From: JAYPAN01 sp038123715
Lineage (GTDB): Bacteria > Pseudomonadota > Alphaproteobacteria > RS24
Length of the DNA stretch: 64,000 nt
Direction of reading: 5' to 3'
Assembly (NCBI GenBank): GCA_038123715.1
Contig: JAYPAN010000004.1
Coordinates: forward strand, 1-64,000
The translations under genes were made by a program, and so were the position numbers. Every line of letters begins with the position of its first letter. Positions within the stretch are counted from its first letter, which is position 1. Under the pieces are notes generated by a model. The model was given only the letters and a program-made list of their open reading frames with translations, was not told the origin of the DNA and made no database searches. Of the stretch, positions 53,263-62,272 are shown one piece after another.

Positions 53263-54267
53263 CTATAGAGACAGGCCGTGGCGCTGCATCAGCGCCGCCA
53301 AATCACTTTGCGGGCGCGGCCCGAAATGGCGAATAACCTCGCTGGCCATGACCACACCAATCCCTGCCGCTTGCGCCGGTGTCTGACCATTGGCCAGACC
53401 GGCGAAAAATCCGGCGGCAAATTGGTCGCCCGCACCGGTCAAATCCTGCACATCATCAACCGCCACGGCAGGCACGCGCTCAACCGTGTCATGGTCAATC
53501 ACCATCGCCCCTTCGGCGCTCATGGTGACAACGCCAAGCAGGCCAAACCCGCGCATACCGGCAATCACTTCGTCAAAATTGTCAGTCTCAAACAGCGCAT
53601 GGGCTTCGGCCAGATTGGCCAGCACAATGTCAATATCTTCTGTCAAAAGCCTGTGAAAGGCGGCGCGGTGGCGGTCAACGCAATAGGCATCGGCAAGCGA
53701 AAAGGCGGCTTGCCCGCCTTGCGCGCGCACTTGGCGGGCGGCCTGCGTGAAAGCGGCACGACCCGGCTCGGCATCCCAAATATAGCCTTCGGCAAAAATC
53801 AGGCCGGTTTGCGCCAGCAAGTCATTATTCAAATCTTCCGGTGCTGTTGTCACTGACGCGCCGAGAACCGTGTGCATGGTGCGCTCGGCATCGGGCGTGA
53901 CCAAAACAAGGCAATGTCCGGTGGGGTGGGCTTCGGCGTCAAGCGGCGTGACCGGAAAGCGCACGCCCAAATCGGTCATGCTGTCGGAGAATAAAGCGCC
54001 CAGCGCATCATCTCCGATTTTGCCGATAAAGCCGGTTTCCTGCCCCAAAGCGGCCAGACCGGCAATCGTATTGGCAGCAGAGCCACCGGCGCGCTGTGTG
54101 TGGACATGCAGATTTTCGCGCATGGCTACCGAGCGTTCGGCATCAATTAGCGACATGGAGGCTTTCGGGCTGCCAAGCGCCTGCAACCCGGCATCGTCAA
54201 TATCGGCGAATAAATCAACCAGCGCGGCACCCATGCCGGTAATCAATTTCGGGGCTGTTTGGGACAT
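53263..54267 (-). CDS. PfkB-family sugar/nucleoside kinase
   Basis: 334 residues. RAGGSAANTIAGLAALGQ is the N-terminal signature and DLTGAGDQFAAGFFAGLANG the C-terminal one with the catalytic Asp and anion hole. VAMRENLHVH and the lid region fit adenosine kinase-like members, but ribokinase cannot be ruled out. Convergent with coaA, 13 bases apart. Confidence 0.88.
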   Translation of the reverse strand: MSQTAPKLITGMGAALVDLFADIDDAGLQALGSPKASMSLIDAERSVAMRENLHVHTQRAGGSAANTIAGLAALGQETGFIGKIGDDALGALFSDSMTDLGVRFPVTPLDAEAHPTGHCLVLVTPDAERTMHTVLGASVTTAPEDLNNDLLAQTGLIFAEGYIWDAEPGRAAFTQAARQVRAQGGQAAFSLADAYCVDRHRAAFHRLLTEDIDIVLANLAEAHALFETDNFDEVIAGMRGFGLLGVVTMSAEGAMVIDHDTVERVPAVAVDDVQDLTGAGDQFAAGFFAGLANGQTPAQAAGIGVVMASEVIRHFGPRPQSDLAALMQRHGLSL

Positions 54268-54306
54268 GCGGTGTCTCCTTTGTCAAAAATCAGGCTTTGG
54301 GTCAAA

Positions 54307-54948
54307 TCACGTCAGGCGGGTTTTGGCTTTGAAGCGACAAATATCATGGACGCGGCAGTCCGGACATTTCGGCTTGCGCGCGACGCATATATAGCGGCCA
54401 TGCAAAATAAGCCAATGATGCGCGTGTTGGCGATACGGTTCCGGCACACGTTTGTCCAGCTTTTTTTCAACCTCCAACACGGTTTTGCCCGGCGCGAGGC
54501 CGGTGCGGTTGGACAGGCGGAAAACATGCGTATCAACCGCGAAAGTGGCTTCGCCAAAAGCGACATTCATCACCACATTGGCGGTTTTGCGGCCAACACC
54601 GGGCAGGCTGGTCAGCGTGTCGCGATCGCGCGGCACTTGCCCGTCATGGGCGTCGAGCAGTTTTTGTGACAGGGCAAACACGTTTTTCGCCTTATTGCGG
54701 TAAAGGCCAATCGTCTTGATATGCGCGCGTATCACATCTTCGCCGAGCGCGACCATTTTGGCTGGTGTATCGGCCTTGGCAAACAGCGCTTTTGTGGCTT
54801 TGTTGACGCCTTTATCGGTCGCCTGCGCCGACAGCACAACAGCGACCAGCAGGGTGAACTCATTGGTGAAGGCCAGCTCGGTTTCCGGCGACGGGTCGGC
54901 CTCGGACAGGCGTTGAAAGAAAGTGGCGATATCCGCTTTTTTCATCAT
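54307..54948 (-). CDS. nth: Endonuclease III
   Basis: 213 residues. Helix-hairpin-helix LPGVGRKTANVVMNVAFG with the catalytic Lys in GRKTA, the Asp in VDTHVFRLSNRTGL, and the [4Fe-4S] Cys set C-x6-C-x2-C-x5-C at CVARKPKCPDCRVHDIC. Repairs oxidised pyrimidines. It lies 39 bases upstream of the PfkB gene in the same direction. Confidence 0.96.
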   Translation of the reverse strand: MMKKADIATFFQRLSEADPSPETELAFTNEFTLLVAVVLSAQATDKGVNKATKALFAKADTPAKMVALGEDVIRAHIKTIGLYRNKAKNVFALSQKLLDAHDGQVPRDRDTLTSLPGVGRKTANVVMNVAFGEATFAVDTHVFRLSNRTGLAPGKTVLEVEKKLDKRVPEPYRQHAHHWLILHGRYICVARKPKCPDCRVHDICRFKAKTRLT

Positions 54949-55028
54949 TTGCCTTTCCCGTGCCGTTTTGCGTCCATGTGCGACATTGCCGCCCTTGCTG
55001 TGCGCGCATTACGCCCTAAAACATATAT

Positions 55029-55562
55029 ATGTCAAATGCAACGCCTCCCTATGCAATGTCACAGGCCGCCCGCCCATTGGCGGATGATTTTTACCTGACT
55101 TTGCGCCCCAATGTGTCGCTGTCGCGGCAAGGGTTCCGCTTGCTGATGGTGGTTTTTGCTGCCATCAGCTTTACCGCGGGCGGGTTTTTCTGGGCGCAGG
55201 GCGCTTGGCCGGTATTCGGCTTTTTCGGCCTTGATGTGGTATTGCTTTATGCGTTTTTCAAACTCAATTACCGCGACGGCAAGCGCAGTGAAATGCTGTT
55301 TATGCAGGACGGCAAGCTGGTTTTTGCCCGCGCCGCAAGCTCCGGCGAGACGCGCCAATGGGTGTTTGACCCCTATTGGGTGCGCGTCAAGCTGACCGGT
55401 CGGCAAGGCGTGGATGATGAGGCCACAGCGCTGATTTTATCCTCACATGGTCAATATGTATCCGTGGGTGCGTTTCTGGCGCCGGAGGAGCGCGCCAGCC
55501 TCGCCGCCGTGCTGCAAATCACGCTGGCCAATTGGCGCAATCGTCCGCCGCAACCGGCGTGA
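55029..55562 (+). CDS. DUF2244 membrane protein
   Basis: 177 residues. FYLTLRPNVSLSRQGFRLLMVVFAAISF begins the DUF2244 core, followed by two membrane helices and a soluble end with WVFDPYWVRVKL. The family is frequently next to nth in alphaproteobacteria, here divergent from it by 80 bases. Function unknown. Confidence 0.85.
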   Translation: MSNATPPYAMSQAARPLADDFYLTLRPNVSLSRQGFRLLMVVFAAISFTAGGFFWAQGAWPVFGFFGLDVVLLYAFFKLNYRDGKRSEMLFMQDGKLVFARAASSGETRQWVFDPYWVRVKLTGRQGVDDEATALILSSHGQYVSVGAFLAPEERASLAAVLQITLANWRNRPPQPA

Positions 55563-55616
55563 GTTTGCATCATCGGGCAATTGTGCTACTGTTTCGTGGC
55601 AATAAGGGAAACAATC

Positions 55617-56141
55617 ATGCCCAAAAACAGATTTTTGGATAAATCAAAGGCGCGCGGCCTGACGCTTTTATGTCACCGCGCCGCACCGACCCCTTTCGGC
55701 TCGGCGCTCTTACTCGCCACAGCAGAAGGTGAAATCGCTTTTCTAGGTTTTTGCGGGCAAGCCCGCGCGAAACGGGAAATCAGCGCGCTGCGAAAAAACT
55801 GGTCGCTGGCTGCGATAGAGGAACAGCCGAATAAATTGGCAAAGCTCGCAAAGGCGGCTTTTTCCGCTACACCGCCCCCGCTTTTGCTGATAGGCACGCC
55901 GTTTCAGCATAAAGTCTGGCGCGCTTTGCTGCGTATCAAGCCCGGCACCACGACCAGCTATGGCGCTTTGGCCGAAAAACTCAACACTGCGCCGCGCGCT
56001 TTGGGTGGGGCGGTTGGTGCCAATCCGGTTTCCTGTCTGGTTCCATGCCATCGCGTTCTGGATGGCAAAGGCGGGCTGAACGGCTATCGCTGGGGCTTGG
56101 GTGTGAAACGCCAATTATTACAGGCCGAAGGCGCGGCCTGA
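55617..56141 (+). CDS. ogt: Methylated-DNA-protein cysteine methyltransferase
   Basis: 174 residues from the ATG at 55617 (AAGGGAAAC upstream). Acceptor Cys144 in VSCLVPCHRVLDGKGGLNGYRWG, and the preceding helix-turn-helix segment (GTPFQHKVWRALLRIKPGTTTSYGALA). It removes O6-alkyl groups from guanine in a one-time reaction. It converges with gpmA. Confidence 0.93.
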   Translation: MPKNRFLDKSKARGLTLLCHRAAPTPFGSALLLATAEGEIAFLGFCGQARAKREISALRKNWSLAAIEEQPNKLAKLAKAAFSATPPPLLLIGTPFQHKVWRALLRIKPGTTTSYGALAEKLNTAPRALGGAVGANPVSCLVPCHRVLDGKGGLNGYRWGLGVKRQLLQAEGAA

Positions 56142-56148
56142 CAAAACC

Positions 56149-56778
56149 TTAAAGGGAGAGAATCTCTTTGTTCTCAACCGTGCCATCGGCAGCCAGCCGG
56201 TAAATATAAGGCACGCCAGTGGCGATATTGACATCAATAATCTCATCCTCGCCCAGCCCGTCCAGCACCATGACCAGCGCCCGCAGCGAATTGCCATGCG
56301 CGGCGACAAGAATGTTTTCACCAGCCGTGACGCGCGGCAAAATCTCGGTTTGGAAATAGGGCAGCACACGCTCTGCCGTATCTTTCAAGCTTTCGCCGCC
56401 GGGCGGCGGTGTGTCATAGCTGCGCCGCCAAATATGTACTTGTTCTTCGCCCCATTTGGCGCGCGCATCATCTTTGTTGAGGCCAGATAAATCGCCATAA
56501 TCGCGTTCATTGAGGGCGATATTGCGAGTTACCGGCAAATCGGTCTGGCCTTGCGTCTCCAGCAGCAGCGCGCAGGTTTTTTGTGCCCTTTGCAATTCCG
56601 AGGTAAAGCCGTGGTCAAATAATATGCCCTGCGCCTCAAGCTCTGCCTTGAGCGCGTGTCCGGCGGCGCGTGCCTCGCTAATGCCCTGCTCGGTCAAATC
56701 CGGGTCGCGCCAGCCAGTGAACAGATTTTGCTCATTCCATTGGCTTTGCCCGTGCCGCACAAGAACCAGAACACCCAT
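56149..56778 (-). CDS. gpmA: 2,3-bisphosphoglycerate-dependent phosphoglycerate mutase
   Basis: 209 residues from the ATG at 56776-56778 (CGGAGGCAA upstream). LVLVRHGQSQWNEQNLFTGWRDPDLTEQG carries the catalytic His, and VAAHGNSLRALVM the second. NERDYGDLSGLNKDDARAKWG is the substrate loop. Slightly shorter than the E. coli enzyme. It follows dapB by 17 bases. Confidence 0.94.
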   Translation of the reverse strand: MGVLVLVRHGQSQWNEQNLFTGWRDPDLTEQGISEARAAGHALKAELEAQGILFDHGFTSELQRAQKTCALLLETQGQTDLPVTRNIALNERDYGDLSGLNKDDARAKWGEEQVHIWRRSYDTPPPGGESLKDTAERVLPYFQTEILPRVTAGENILVAAHGNSLRALVMVLDGLGEDEIIDVNIATGVPYIYRLAADGTVENKEILSL

Positions 56779-56795
56779 TATCATTGCCTCCGAAA

Positions 56796-57605
56796 TCAGG
56801 ATGGCTCGGCCAGGCCGAGAACATGTTGCATATTGTATAGACCGGCTTGACGGCCAGTCGCCCATCGCGCGGCCTGCAAGGCGCCAAGCGCGAAAATATC
56901 CCGCGACTCGGCGCGGTGCGACAGGCGTATCTGCTCACCCAGCGTGGCGAAAATAACCTCATGGTCGCCAACCACACTGCCGCCGCGCAAAGCGGCAAAG
57001 CCAATCGCGCCCTCAGCGCGGGCTTCGCCAATGCCGTCGCGCCCGCTTTCGCGCAGCGTGTCCAGCGCCGCCCCGCGCCCCGAGGCGGCGGCCTCACCAA
57101 GCAGCAGCGCCGTGCCGGAAGGCGCATCGACCTTGTGGCGGTGATGCATATCAAGGATTTCAATATCCCAATTATCGGGCAGGGCGCGCGCCGCTTGGCG
57201 CACCAGACCGGCCAGCAAATTAACGCCAAGGCTCATATTGCCGGATTTGACAATCGTCGCATGGCGCGCGGCGGCGGCAATGGCGGCCTCGTCATCGGCG
57301 TTAAAGCCGGTTGTGCCGATAATATGGGCAATGCGCGCCTGCGCGGCCAAACCGGCCAATTCCACAGAAGCGGCGGGCGAGGAAAAATCAACCAGCGCAT
57401 CCGCACCGGCCAAGGCGGCCAGCGCGTCATCGCTTGCCACAAGCCCAAGCTCACCGACACCGGCCAGTGTGCCAAGGTCATGCCCCAATACAGCGCTGCC
57501 GGCCTGTTCAAGCCCGCCCGCAAGGGTCATGTCCTCGGCCTCAATCGCCAGTCGCAAAAGCGTGCGACCCATGCGGCCACCGCATCCATTGATAACAAGT
57601 CTCAT
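56796..57605 (-). CDS. dapB: 4-hydroxy-tetrahydrodipicolinate reductase
   Basis: 269 residues. NAD(P) loop INGCGGRMGRTLL, GTTGF, and the catalytic DMHHRHKVDAPSGTALLLGE. Lysine/diaminopimelate pathway. Downstream of dnaJ in the dnaK-dnaJ-dapB-gpmA string. Confidence 0.96.
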   Translation of the reverse strand: MRLVINGCGGRMGRTLLRLAIEAEDMTLAGGLEQAGSAVLGHDLGTLAGVGELGLVASDDALAALAGADALVDFSSPAASVELAGLAAQARIAHIIGTTGFNADDEAAIAAAARHATIVKSGNMSLGVNLLAGLVRQAARALPDNWDIEILDMHHRHKVDAPSGTALLLGEAAASGRGAALDTLRESGRDGIGEARAEGAIGFAALRGGSVVGDHEVIFATLGEQIRLSHRAESRDIFALGALQAARWATGRQAGLYNMQHVLGLAEPS

Positions 57606-57644
57606 GGCGCGCTTATACCAGCCTGCGCGCCTTGAGGCGAGTGC

Positions 57645-58775
57645 CTATTTGCCGGATTTGCCGCCTATATTGTGGCCAAAAGATTTTACCTGCGGGTAAT
57701 TATCGTCATTCAGGCTTTTGCTGAACGCATCGAGTAATTTTTTCTGCTCGCGGCTCATATTGCTTGGGGTTTCGACATTTATCTGCACATAAAGGTCGCC
57801 CTGATTGCGGCTGCGTAAAACCGGCATGCCCTTGCCGCGCAGGCGGAATTGCTGGCCGGTTTGCGCGCCTTCCGGAAGGGTCAGCTTGACTTTTTTGCCG
57901 CCAAGAAGCGGCACTTGCACGCCGCCCCCGGCAATAGCCACATCAAATGGCACGGGCATAATGCAGAATAAATCAGCACCGTCGCGCTGCATAAAGCCAT
58001 GCGGACGGACATTGACAAAAACATATAAATCGCCCGAATTGGCGCCGCGCGGCCCGGCATCGCCTTCGCCCGACAGGCGTATCCGCGTGCCATCCTCAAC
58101 CCCGGCCGGCACAGTGACCGACAGATTGCGCGGCTGCTGAATATGGCCGCGCCCGCCACAATCGCTGCATGGGTCGGCAATGATTTGGCCGCTGCCCTGA
58201 CATTGATGACAGGGACGCTCAACCATGAAAAAGCCCTGCTGCGCGCGCACTTTGCCATGCCCCTGACAGACAGAACATGTGGTCGGCTGGGTTCCGGGCT
58301 TGGCGCCTGACCCGCTGCATGTGTTGCAAGCGGCGGCGCGGGTGAGGTTGATTTGCCGGTCAACGCCGGTAAAGGCTTCTTCCAGCGATATTTCAATATC
58401 GGCGCGCAAGTCATTGCCGCGCTGCTGGCGTTGCGCGCCGCGCCCACGACGGCCACCGCCAAAAAACTCCTCGAAAATATCGCCCATAGAGCCGAAATCG
58501 CCGAAATTGCCGAAGCCGCCGCCACCGCCACCAGCACCTGCCCCGCCATTTTCAAACGCGGCATGGCCAAATTGGTCATAGGCAGCCCGGCTCTGGTCAT
58601 CTTTCAAAATGTCATAGGCATGGCTGACTTCCTTGAAGCGGCGCTCGGCCTCCTCATCGCCGGGATTGACGTCCGGATGGTATTTTTTCGCCAGCTTGCG
58701 ATAGGCGGATTTCAGCTCCGCCGCGCCGACCGAGCGATCCACGCCGAGAACATCATAAAGGTCGGCTTGCGCCAT
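57645..58775 (-). CDS. dnaJ: Chaperone DnaJ
   Basis: 376 residues. J domain with HPD at YHPDVNPGD, Gly/Phe-rich segment, four zinc-finger repeats (CNTCSGSG, CSVCQGHG, CHQCQGSG, CSDCGGRG) and the C-terminal substrate domains. Co-chaperone for DnaK, 41 bases after it. Confidence 0.98.
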   Translation of the reverse strand: MAQADLYDVLGVDRSVGAAELKSAYRKLAKKYHPDVNPGDEEAERRFKEVSHAYDILKDDQSRAAYDQFGHAAFENGGAGAGGGGGGFGNFGDFGSMGDIFEEFFGGGRRGRGAQRQQRGNDLRADIEISLEEAFTGVDRQINLTRAAACNTCSGSGAKPGTQPTTCSVCQGHGKVRAQQGFFMVERPCHQCQGSGQIIADPCSDCGGRGHIQQPRNLSVTVPAGVEDGTRIRLSGEGDAGPRGANSGDLYVFVNVRPHGFMQRDGADLFCIMPVPFDVAIAGGGVQVPLLGGKKVKLTLPEGAQTGQQFRLRGKGMPVLRSRNQGDLYVQINVETPSNMSREQKKLLDAFSKSLNDDNYPQVKSFGHNIGGKSGK

Positions 58776-58816
58776 GGGCGGTTCCTTTGGTTACAGCGGG
58801 CAGGCGGTCAATCGGC

Positions 58817-60754
58817 CTAAGACGCCTTCTGGTCGTTTTGGGCGTCATCATCGCTGACTTCTTCAAAGTCGGCATCGACAACATTGCCGTCATCATTATC
58901 GGCGGCGTCATCCGTGGCATCGGCAGCCGCCGCCGCTTCGCCCTCCGCCTGCTGTGCCTTATAGACCGTCTCGCCGATTTTCATCGCCGCTTGCGACAGG
59001 GCTTGCGCCTTGGCTTCAATATCGGCCTTGTCATCGGCTTCGAGCGCGGTTTTCAGCTCAGCAATGGCCGCCTCGGCAGCTTCCTTATCGGCAGCATCAA
59101 TAATTTCCTCATTTTCGGAAATCGACTTCTCCGTGCCATGAATCAGCGCTTCGGCATTGTTACGCACCTCAACCGACTCCCGCCTTTCCTTATCGGCGGC
59201 GGCATTGGCTTCGGCATCCTTGACCATTTGTTCAATATCATCATCCGATAGCCCGCCTGACGCCTCAATCCGGATGGTCTGCTCTTTGCCGGTCGCCTTG
59301 TCGGCAGCCGAGACATTAACAATACCATTGGCATCAATATCGAATGTGACTTCAATTTGCGGCACGCCGCGTGGTGCCGGGGGAATGCCCTCAAGATTGA
59401 ATTGGCCGAGATGTTTATTGTCTTCTGCCATTTCGCGCTCACCCTGAAACACGGAAATGGTGACGGCAGACTGGTTGTCATCGGCGGTTGAGAAAACTTG
59501 CGATTTTTTGGTCGGGATGGTCGTGTTGCGGTCAATCAGGCGGGTAAACACACCGCCCAGCGTCTCAATGCCCAGCGATAAGGGCGTCACATCAAGCAGC
59601 AACACATCTTTCACATCGCCTTGCAGCACACCGGCCTGAATGGCCGCACCCATAGCCACCACCTCATCGGGGTTAACGCTCATATTCGGCTCTTTGCCAA
59701 AGACTTCTTTCACGAAATCGCGGATGCGCGGCATGCGCGTCTGGCCGCCGACCAGCACCACCTCGTCAATATCAGCCAGTGAGACACCGGCATCTTTGAC
59801 CGCTTCCTCACAAGGCTTGCGGGTACGCTGCACCAGCTCTTCCACCAATTGTTCAAAAGCGGCGCGGGTGAGTTTCAGATTAAGGTGTTTGGGGCCGGAG
59901 GCATCGGCGGTGATAAAGGGCAGATTAACCTCAGTTTGCGCTGCCGAGGACAGCTCAATTTTCGCCTTTTCCGCCGCCTCTTTCAGCCTTTGCAGCGCCA
60001 GCTTGTCTTCGCGCAGGTCAATGCCATTTTCCTTTTTGAAGGTTTCGGCAAGATGCTCGACCAGTGCGCCGTCGAAATCTTCACCGCCAAGAAAAGTATC
60101 GCCATTGGTGGATTTCACCTCAAAAACGCCATCGCCGATTTCAAGAATGGAGACATCAAATGTGCCGCCGCCCAAATCATAAACAGCAATGGTCTGACCG
60201 TCTTTTTTATCCAACCCATAGGCAAGCGAAGCGGCAGTCGGCTCATTGATGATACGCAACACATCAAGTCCGGCAATTTTACCGGCATCCTTGGTTGCTT
60301 GGCGCTGGGCGTCATTAAAATAGGCCGGCACGGTAATCACCGCCTGCTCAACCGTTTCGCCAAGATAGCCCTCGGCGGTTTCTTTCATTTTTTGCAAAAT
60401 AAAAGCGGAGATTTGCGAGGGAGAGTATTTTTCCTCGCGCGCCTCAACCCAAGCATCGCCATTATCGGCGGCGACAATATCATATGGCACCATGTCAATA
60501 TCTTTGGCGGTGGCCGGGTCATCAAAGCGGCGGCCAATCAGGCGCTTAATGGCAAACAGCGTATTGCGCGGATTGGTGACGGCCTGACGCTTGGCCGGCT
60601 GCCCGACCAGCTTTTCATTTTCTTCCGTAAAGGCGACCATTGAGGGGGTGGTGCGCGCGCCTTCGCTATTTTCAATCACTTTGGGTGTGCTGCCATCCAT
60701 CACCGCAACACAGCTATTGGTGGTTCCCAAATCAATGCCGATAACCTTACCCAT
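58817..60754 (-). CDS. dnaK: Chaperone DnaK
   Basis: 645 residues. IGIDLGTTNSCVAVMDG, IAVYDLGGGTFDVSILE and VVLVGGQTRMPRI are the three Hsp70 signatures, and the acidic tail is typical. Heat-shock promoter-like sequence and a leader hairpin lie upstream. Confidence 0.99.
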   Translation of the reverse strand: MGKVIGIDLGTTNSCVAVMDGSTPKVIENSEGARTTPSMVAFTEENEKLVGQPAKRQAVTNPRNTLFAIKRLIGRRFDDPATAKDIDMVPYDIVAADNGDAWVEAREEKYSPSQISAFILQKMKETAEGYLGETVEQAVITVPAYFNDAQRQATKDAGKIAGLDVLRIINEPTAASLAYGLDKKDGQTIAVYDLGGGTFDVSILEIGDGVFEVKSTNGDTFLGGEDFDGALVEHLAETFKKENGIDLREDKLALQRLKEAAEKAKIELSSAAQTEVNLPFITADASGPKHLNLKLTRAAFEQLVEELVQRTRKPCEEAVKDAGVSLADIDEVVLVGGQTRMPRIRDFVKEVFGKEPNMSVNPDEVVAMGAAIQAGVLQGDVKDVLLLDVTPLSLGIETLGGVFTRLIDRNTTIPTKKSQVFSTADDNQSAVTISVFQGEREMAEDNKHLGQFNLEGIPPAPRGVPQIEVTFDIDANGIVNVSAADKATGKEQTIRIEASGGLSDDDIEQMVKDAEANAAADKERRESVEVRNNAEALIHGTEKSISENEEIIDAADKEAAEAAIAELKTALEADDKADIEAKAQALSQAAMKIGETVYKAQQAEGEAAAAADATDDAADNDDGNVVDADFEEVSDDDAQNDQKAS

Positions 60755-60792
60755 TTCAGCCTCGCTTTATTATCCAATCAAAATCATTACAA

Positions 60793-60813
60793 AGCGCCGT
60801 TTTGGACGGCGCT
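60793..60813 (-). other. Hairpin in the dnaK leader
   Basis: An 8-bp perfect stem, AGCGCCGT/ACGGCGCT, with a 5-base loop lies between the proposed promoter and the dnaK start, about 40 bases before the ATG. Confidence 0.6.
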
Positions 60814-60825
60814 GTCCTGCGCCTT

Positions 60826-60854
60826 ATATAAGTAGCCAGACCGGTCGCTGCAAG
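60826..60854 (-). promoter_or_regulatory. RpoH-type heat-shock promoter of dnaK
   Basis: On the minus strand CTTG, 18 bases, CTTATAT: close to the alphaproteobacterial RpoH consensus CTTG-N17-CYTATNT. It lies about 70 bases before the dnaK ATG. The -10 is part of the palindrome CTTATATAAG. Confidence 0.65.
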
Positions 60855-60891
60855 GGGCGGGTGGTATTTGTCCGTGGTTTTGGAGAGGTTT

Positions 60892-61533
60892 ATGGTAAGC
60901 CACAATATATTGGGGGAAGGCACAGCCTATCACCCCGAATATTGCGATAGGTCGGCGCAAACCGGTTTGCTGGCGGCGCTGGCGGAAATTATTGCCGAAG
61001 CGCCCTTTTTTGTGCCGCGCATGCCGAGCACCAATGTGCCTTGGTCTATCCGCATGACCAATTGCGGCGCGCTGGGTTGGGTGTCCGATAAAAACGGCTA
61101 TCGCTACCAGCCGCTTCACCCCGAAACCGGCCGCGCCTGGCCTGCCCTGCCACCAGCTTTGCTGGATTTATGGCATGATGTGACAGACTGCCCGGCAGTG
61201 CCGGAATGTTGCCTGGTAAATTATTATGACAAGCCGGTTTCAAAAATGGGGCTGCATCAGGACAGGGATGAGGCAGCGCTCGATGTGCCGGTCGTGTCCT
61301 TGTCGCTGGGTGACAGCGCGGTGTTTCGCATGGGCGGGGCGCAACGGCGCGGCAAAACGCGCTCCATGCGGCTGCATAGCGGCGATGTGCTGGTCTTTGG
61401 CGGCGCGGCGCGGCTCAATTTTCATGGCCTTGACCGCGTTCTCGCGGGCAGCAGCGCCCTGTTGGCCGAGCAGCCGGCTTTTGCTGGTGGCGGACGGCTG
61501 AACCTGACTTTGCGGCGGGTCGCGCCGGTTTAA
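60892..61533 (+). CDS. alkB: AlkB-type alpha-ketoglutarate-dependent DNA dioxygenase
   Basis: 213 residues from the ATG at 60892 (GGAGAGGTTT upstream). The iron ligands are His/Asp in LHQDRDE and His in FHGLDRV; RLNLTLRR binds ketoglutarate. It demethylates 1-methyladenine and 3-methylcytosine. Divergent from dnaK. Confidence 0.95.
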   Translation: MVSHNILGEGTAYHPEYCDRSAQTGLLAALAEIIAEAPFFVPRMPSTNVPWSIRMTNCGALGWVSDKNGYRYQPLHPETGRAWPALPPALLDLWHDVTDCPAVPECCLVNYYDKPVSKMGLHQDRDEAALDVPVVSLSLGDSAVFRMGGAQRRGKTRSMRLHSGDVLVFGGAARLNFHGLDRVLAGSSALLAEQPAFAGGGRLNLTLRRVAPV

Positions 61534-61557
61534 TCCTTCGCGCTTAATCCTTCGCCC

Positions 61558-62190
61558 TTAATCTTTAGCAATGCCGACTTTGGCCGGACGCAGCAGGCGC
61601 TCTTCCATAATATAGCCGGTTTCCACCACTTCGATAATCGTGCCGGCGGGCTGGCCGGTGCCGGGCGCTTCAAACAGCGCCTCATGCAGATTGGGGTCGA
61701 ATTTCTCACCCATCGGGCTGATTGGCGAGACTTTATTGCGGGTCAAGGCGGCTTGCAAATCGCGCTCCGTGGCTGCCACACCTTCCAGCAAAGCGCGCGC
61801 CTGTTCGGGCAGTTCTTCGCCCATTTCCTCAAAGGCTTTCAGGGCGCGTTGCAGATTATCAGCGACGCCGAGCATGTCGCGGGCAAAACTGGCCGCGCCA
61901 TATTTCAGCGCATCGCCGCGATCGCGCTCGGCGCGCCGCCGCGTGTTTTCCAGCTCTGCCAGCAAGCGCATGATTTGGTCATTGGCCTCGGCCAGTTTTT
62001 CTTCCGGTGACGGCTCGGTTGGCGCGTCCACAGCCTCGGATGCTGCTTCTTCTGCCGTGCCGCCTTCGGCTTGGGCTTCAGCCTCGGTCGTTGCGTCCTG
62101 TGTCTCGGCGGTTTTTGTTTCCGGCGCGTCAGCCTCTTGCTGCGCCATTTCTTTGTCTGTTTCGCCTGCCATATCTGTCTCGCTTGCCAT
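61558..62190 (-). CDS. grpE: Nucleotide exchange factor GrpE
   Basis: 210 residues from the ATG at 62188-62190 (GGAAGAT just before it); Met codons at 62208 and a TTG at 62223 are alternatives. A long acidic, Ala-rich start is followed by the dimer helix (EANDQIMRLLAELENTRRRAERDRGDA) and the beta domain (DPNLHEALFEAPG..EVVETGYIMEERLLRPAKVGIAK). It releases ADP from DnaK. Confidence 0.94.
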   Translation of the reverse strand: MASETDMAGETDKEMAQQEADAPETKTAETQDATTEAEAQAEGGTAEEAASEAVDAPTEPSPEEKLAEANDQIMRLLAELENTRRRAERDRGDALKYGAASFARDMLGVADNLQRALKAFEEMGEELPEQARALLEGVAATERDLQAALTRNKVSPISPMGEKFDPNLHEALFEAPGTGQPAGTIIEVVETGYIMEERLLRPAKVGIAKD

Positions 62191-62272
62191 ATCTTCCATT
62201 TCTTTCATTCGTCTGTTTGCCAAGTTTCAGTCAATCTGTTGCGTGTTTCCTAATCGCCATTGGGTCATGGCG

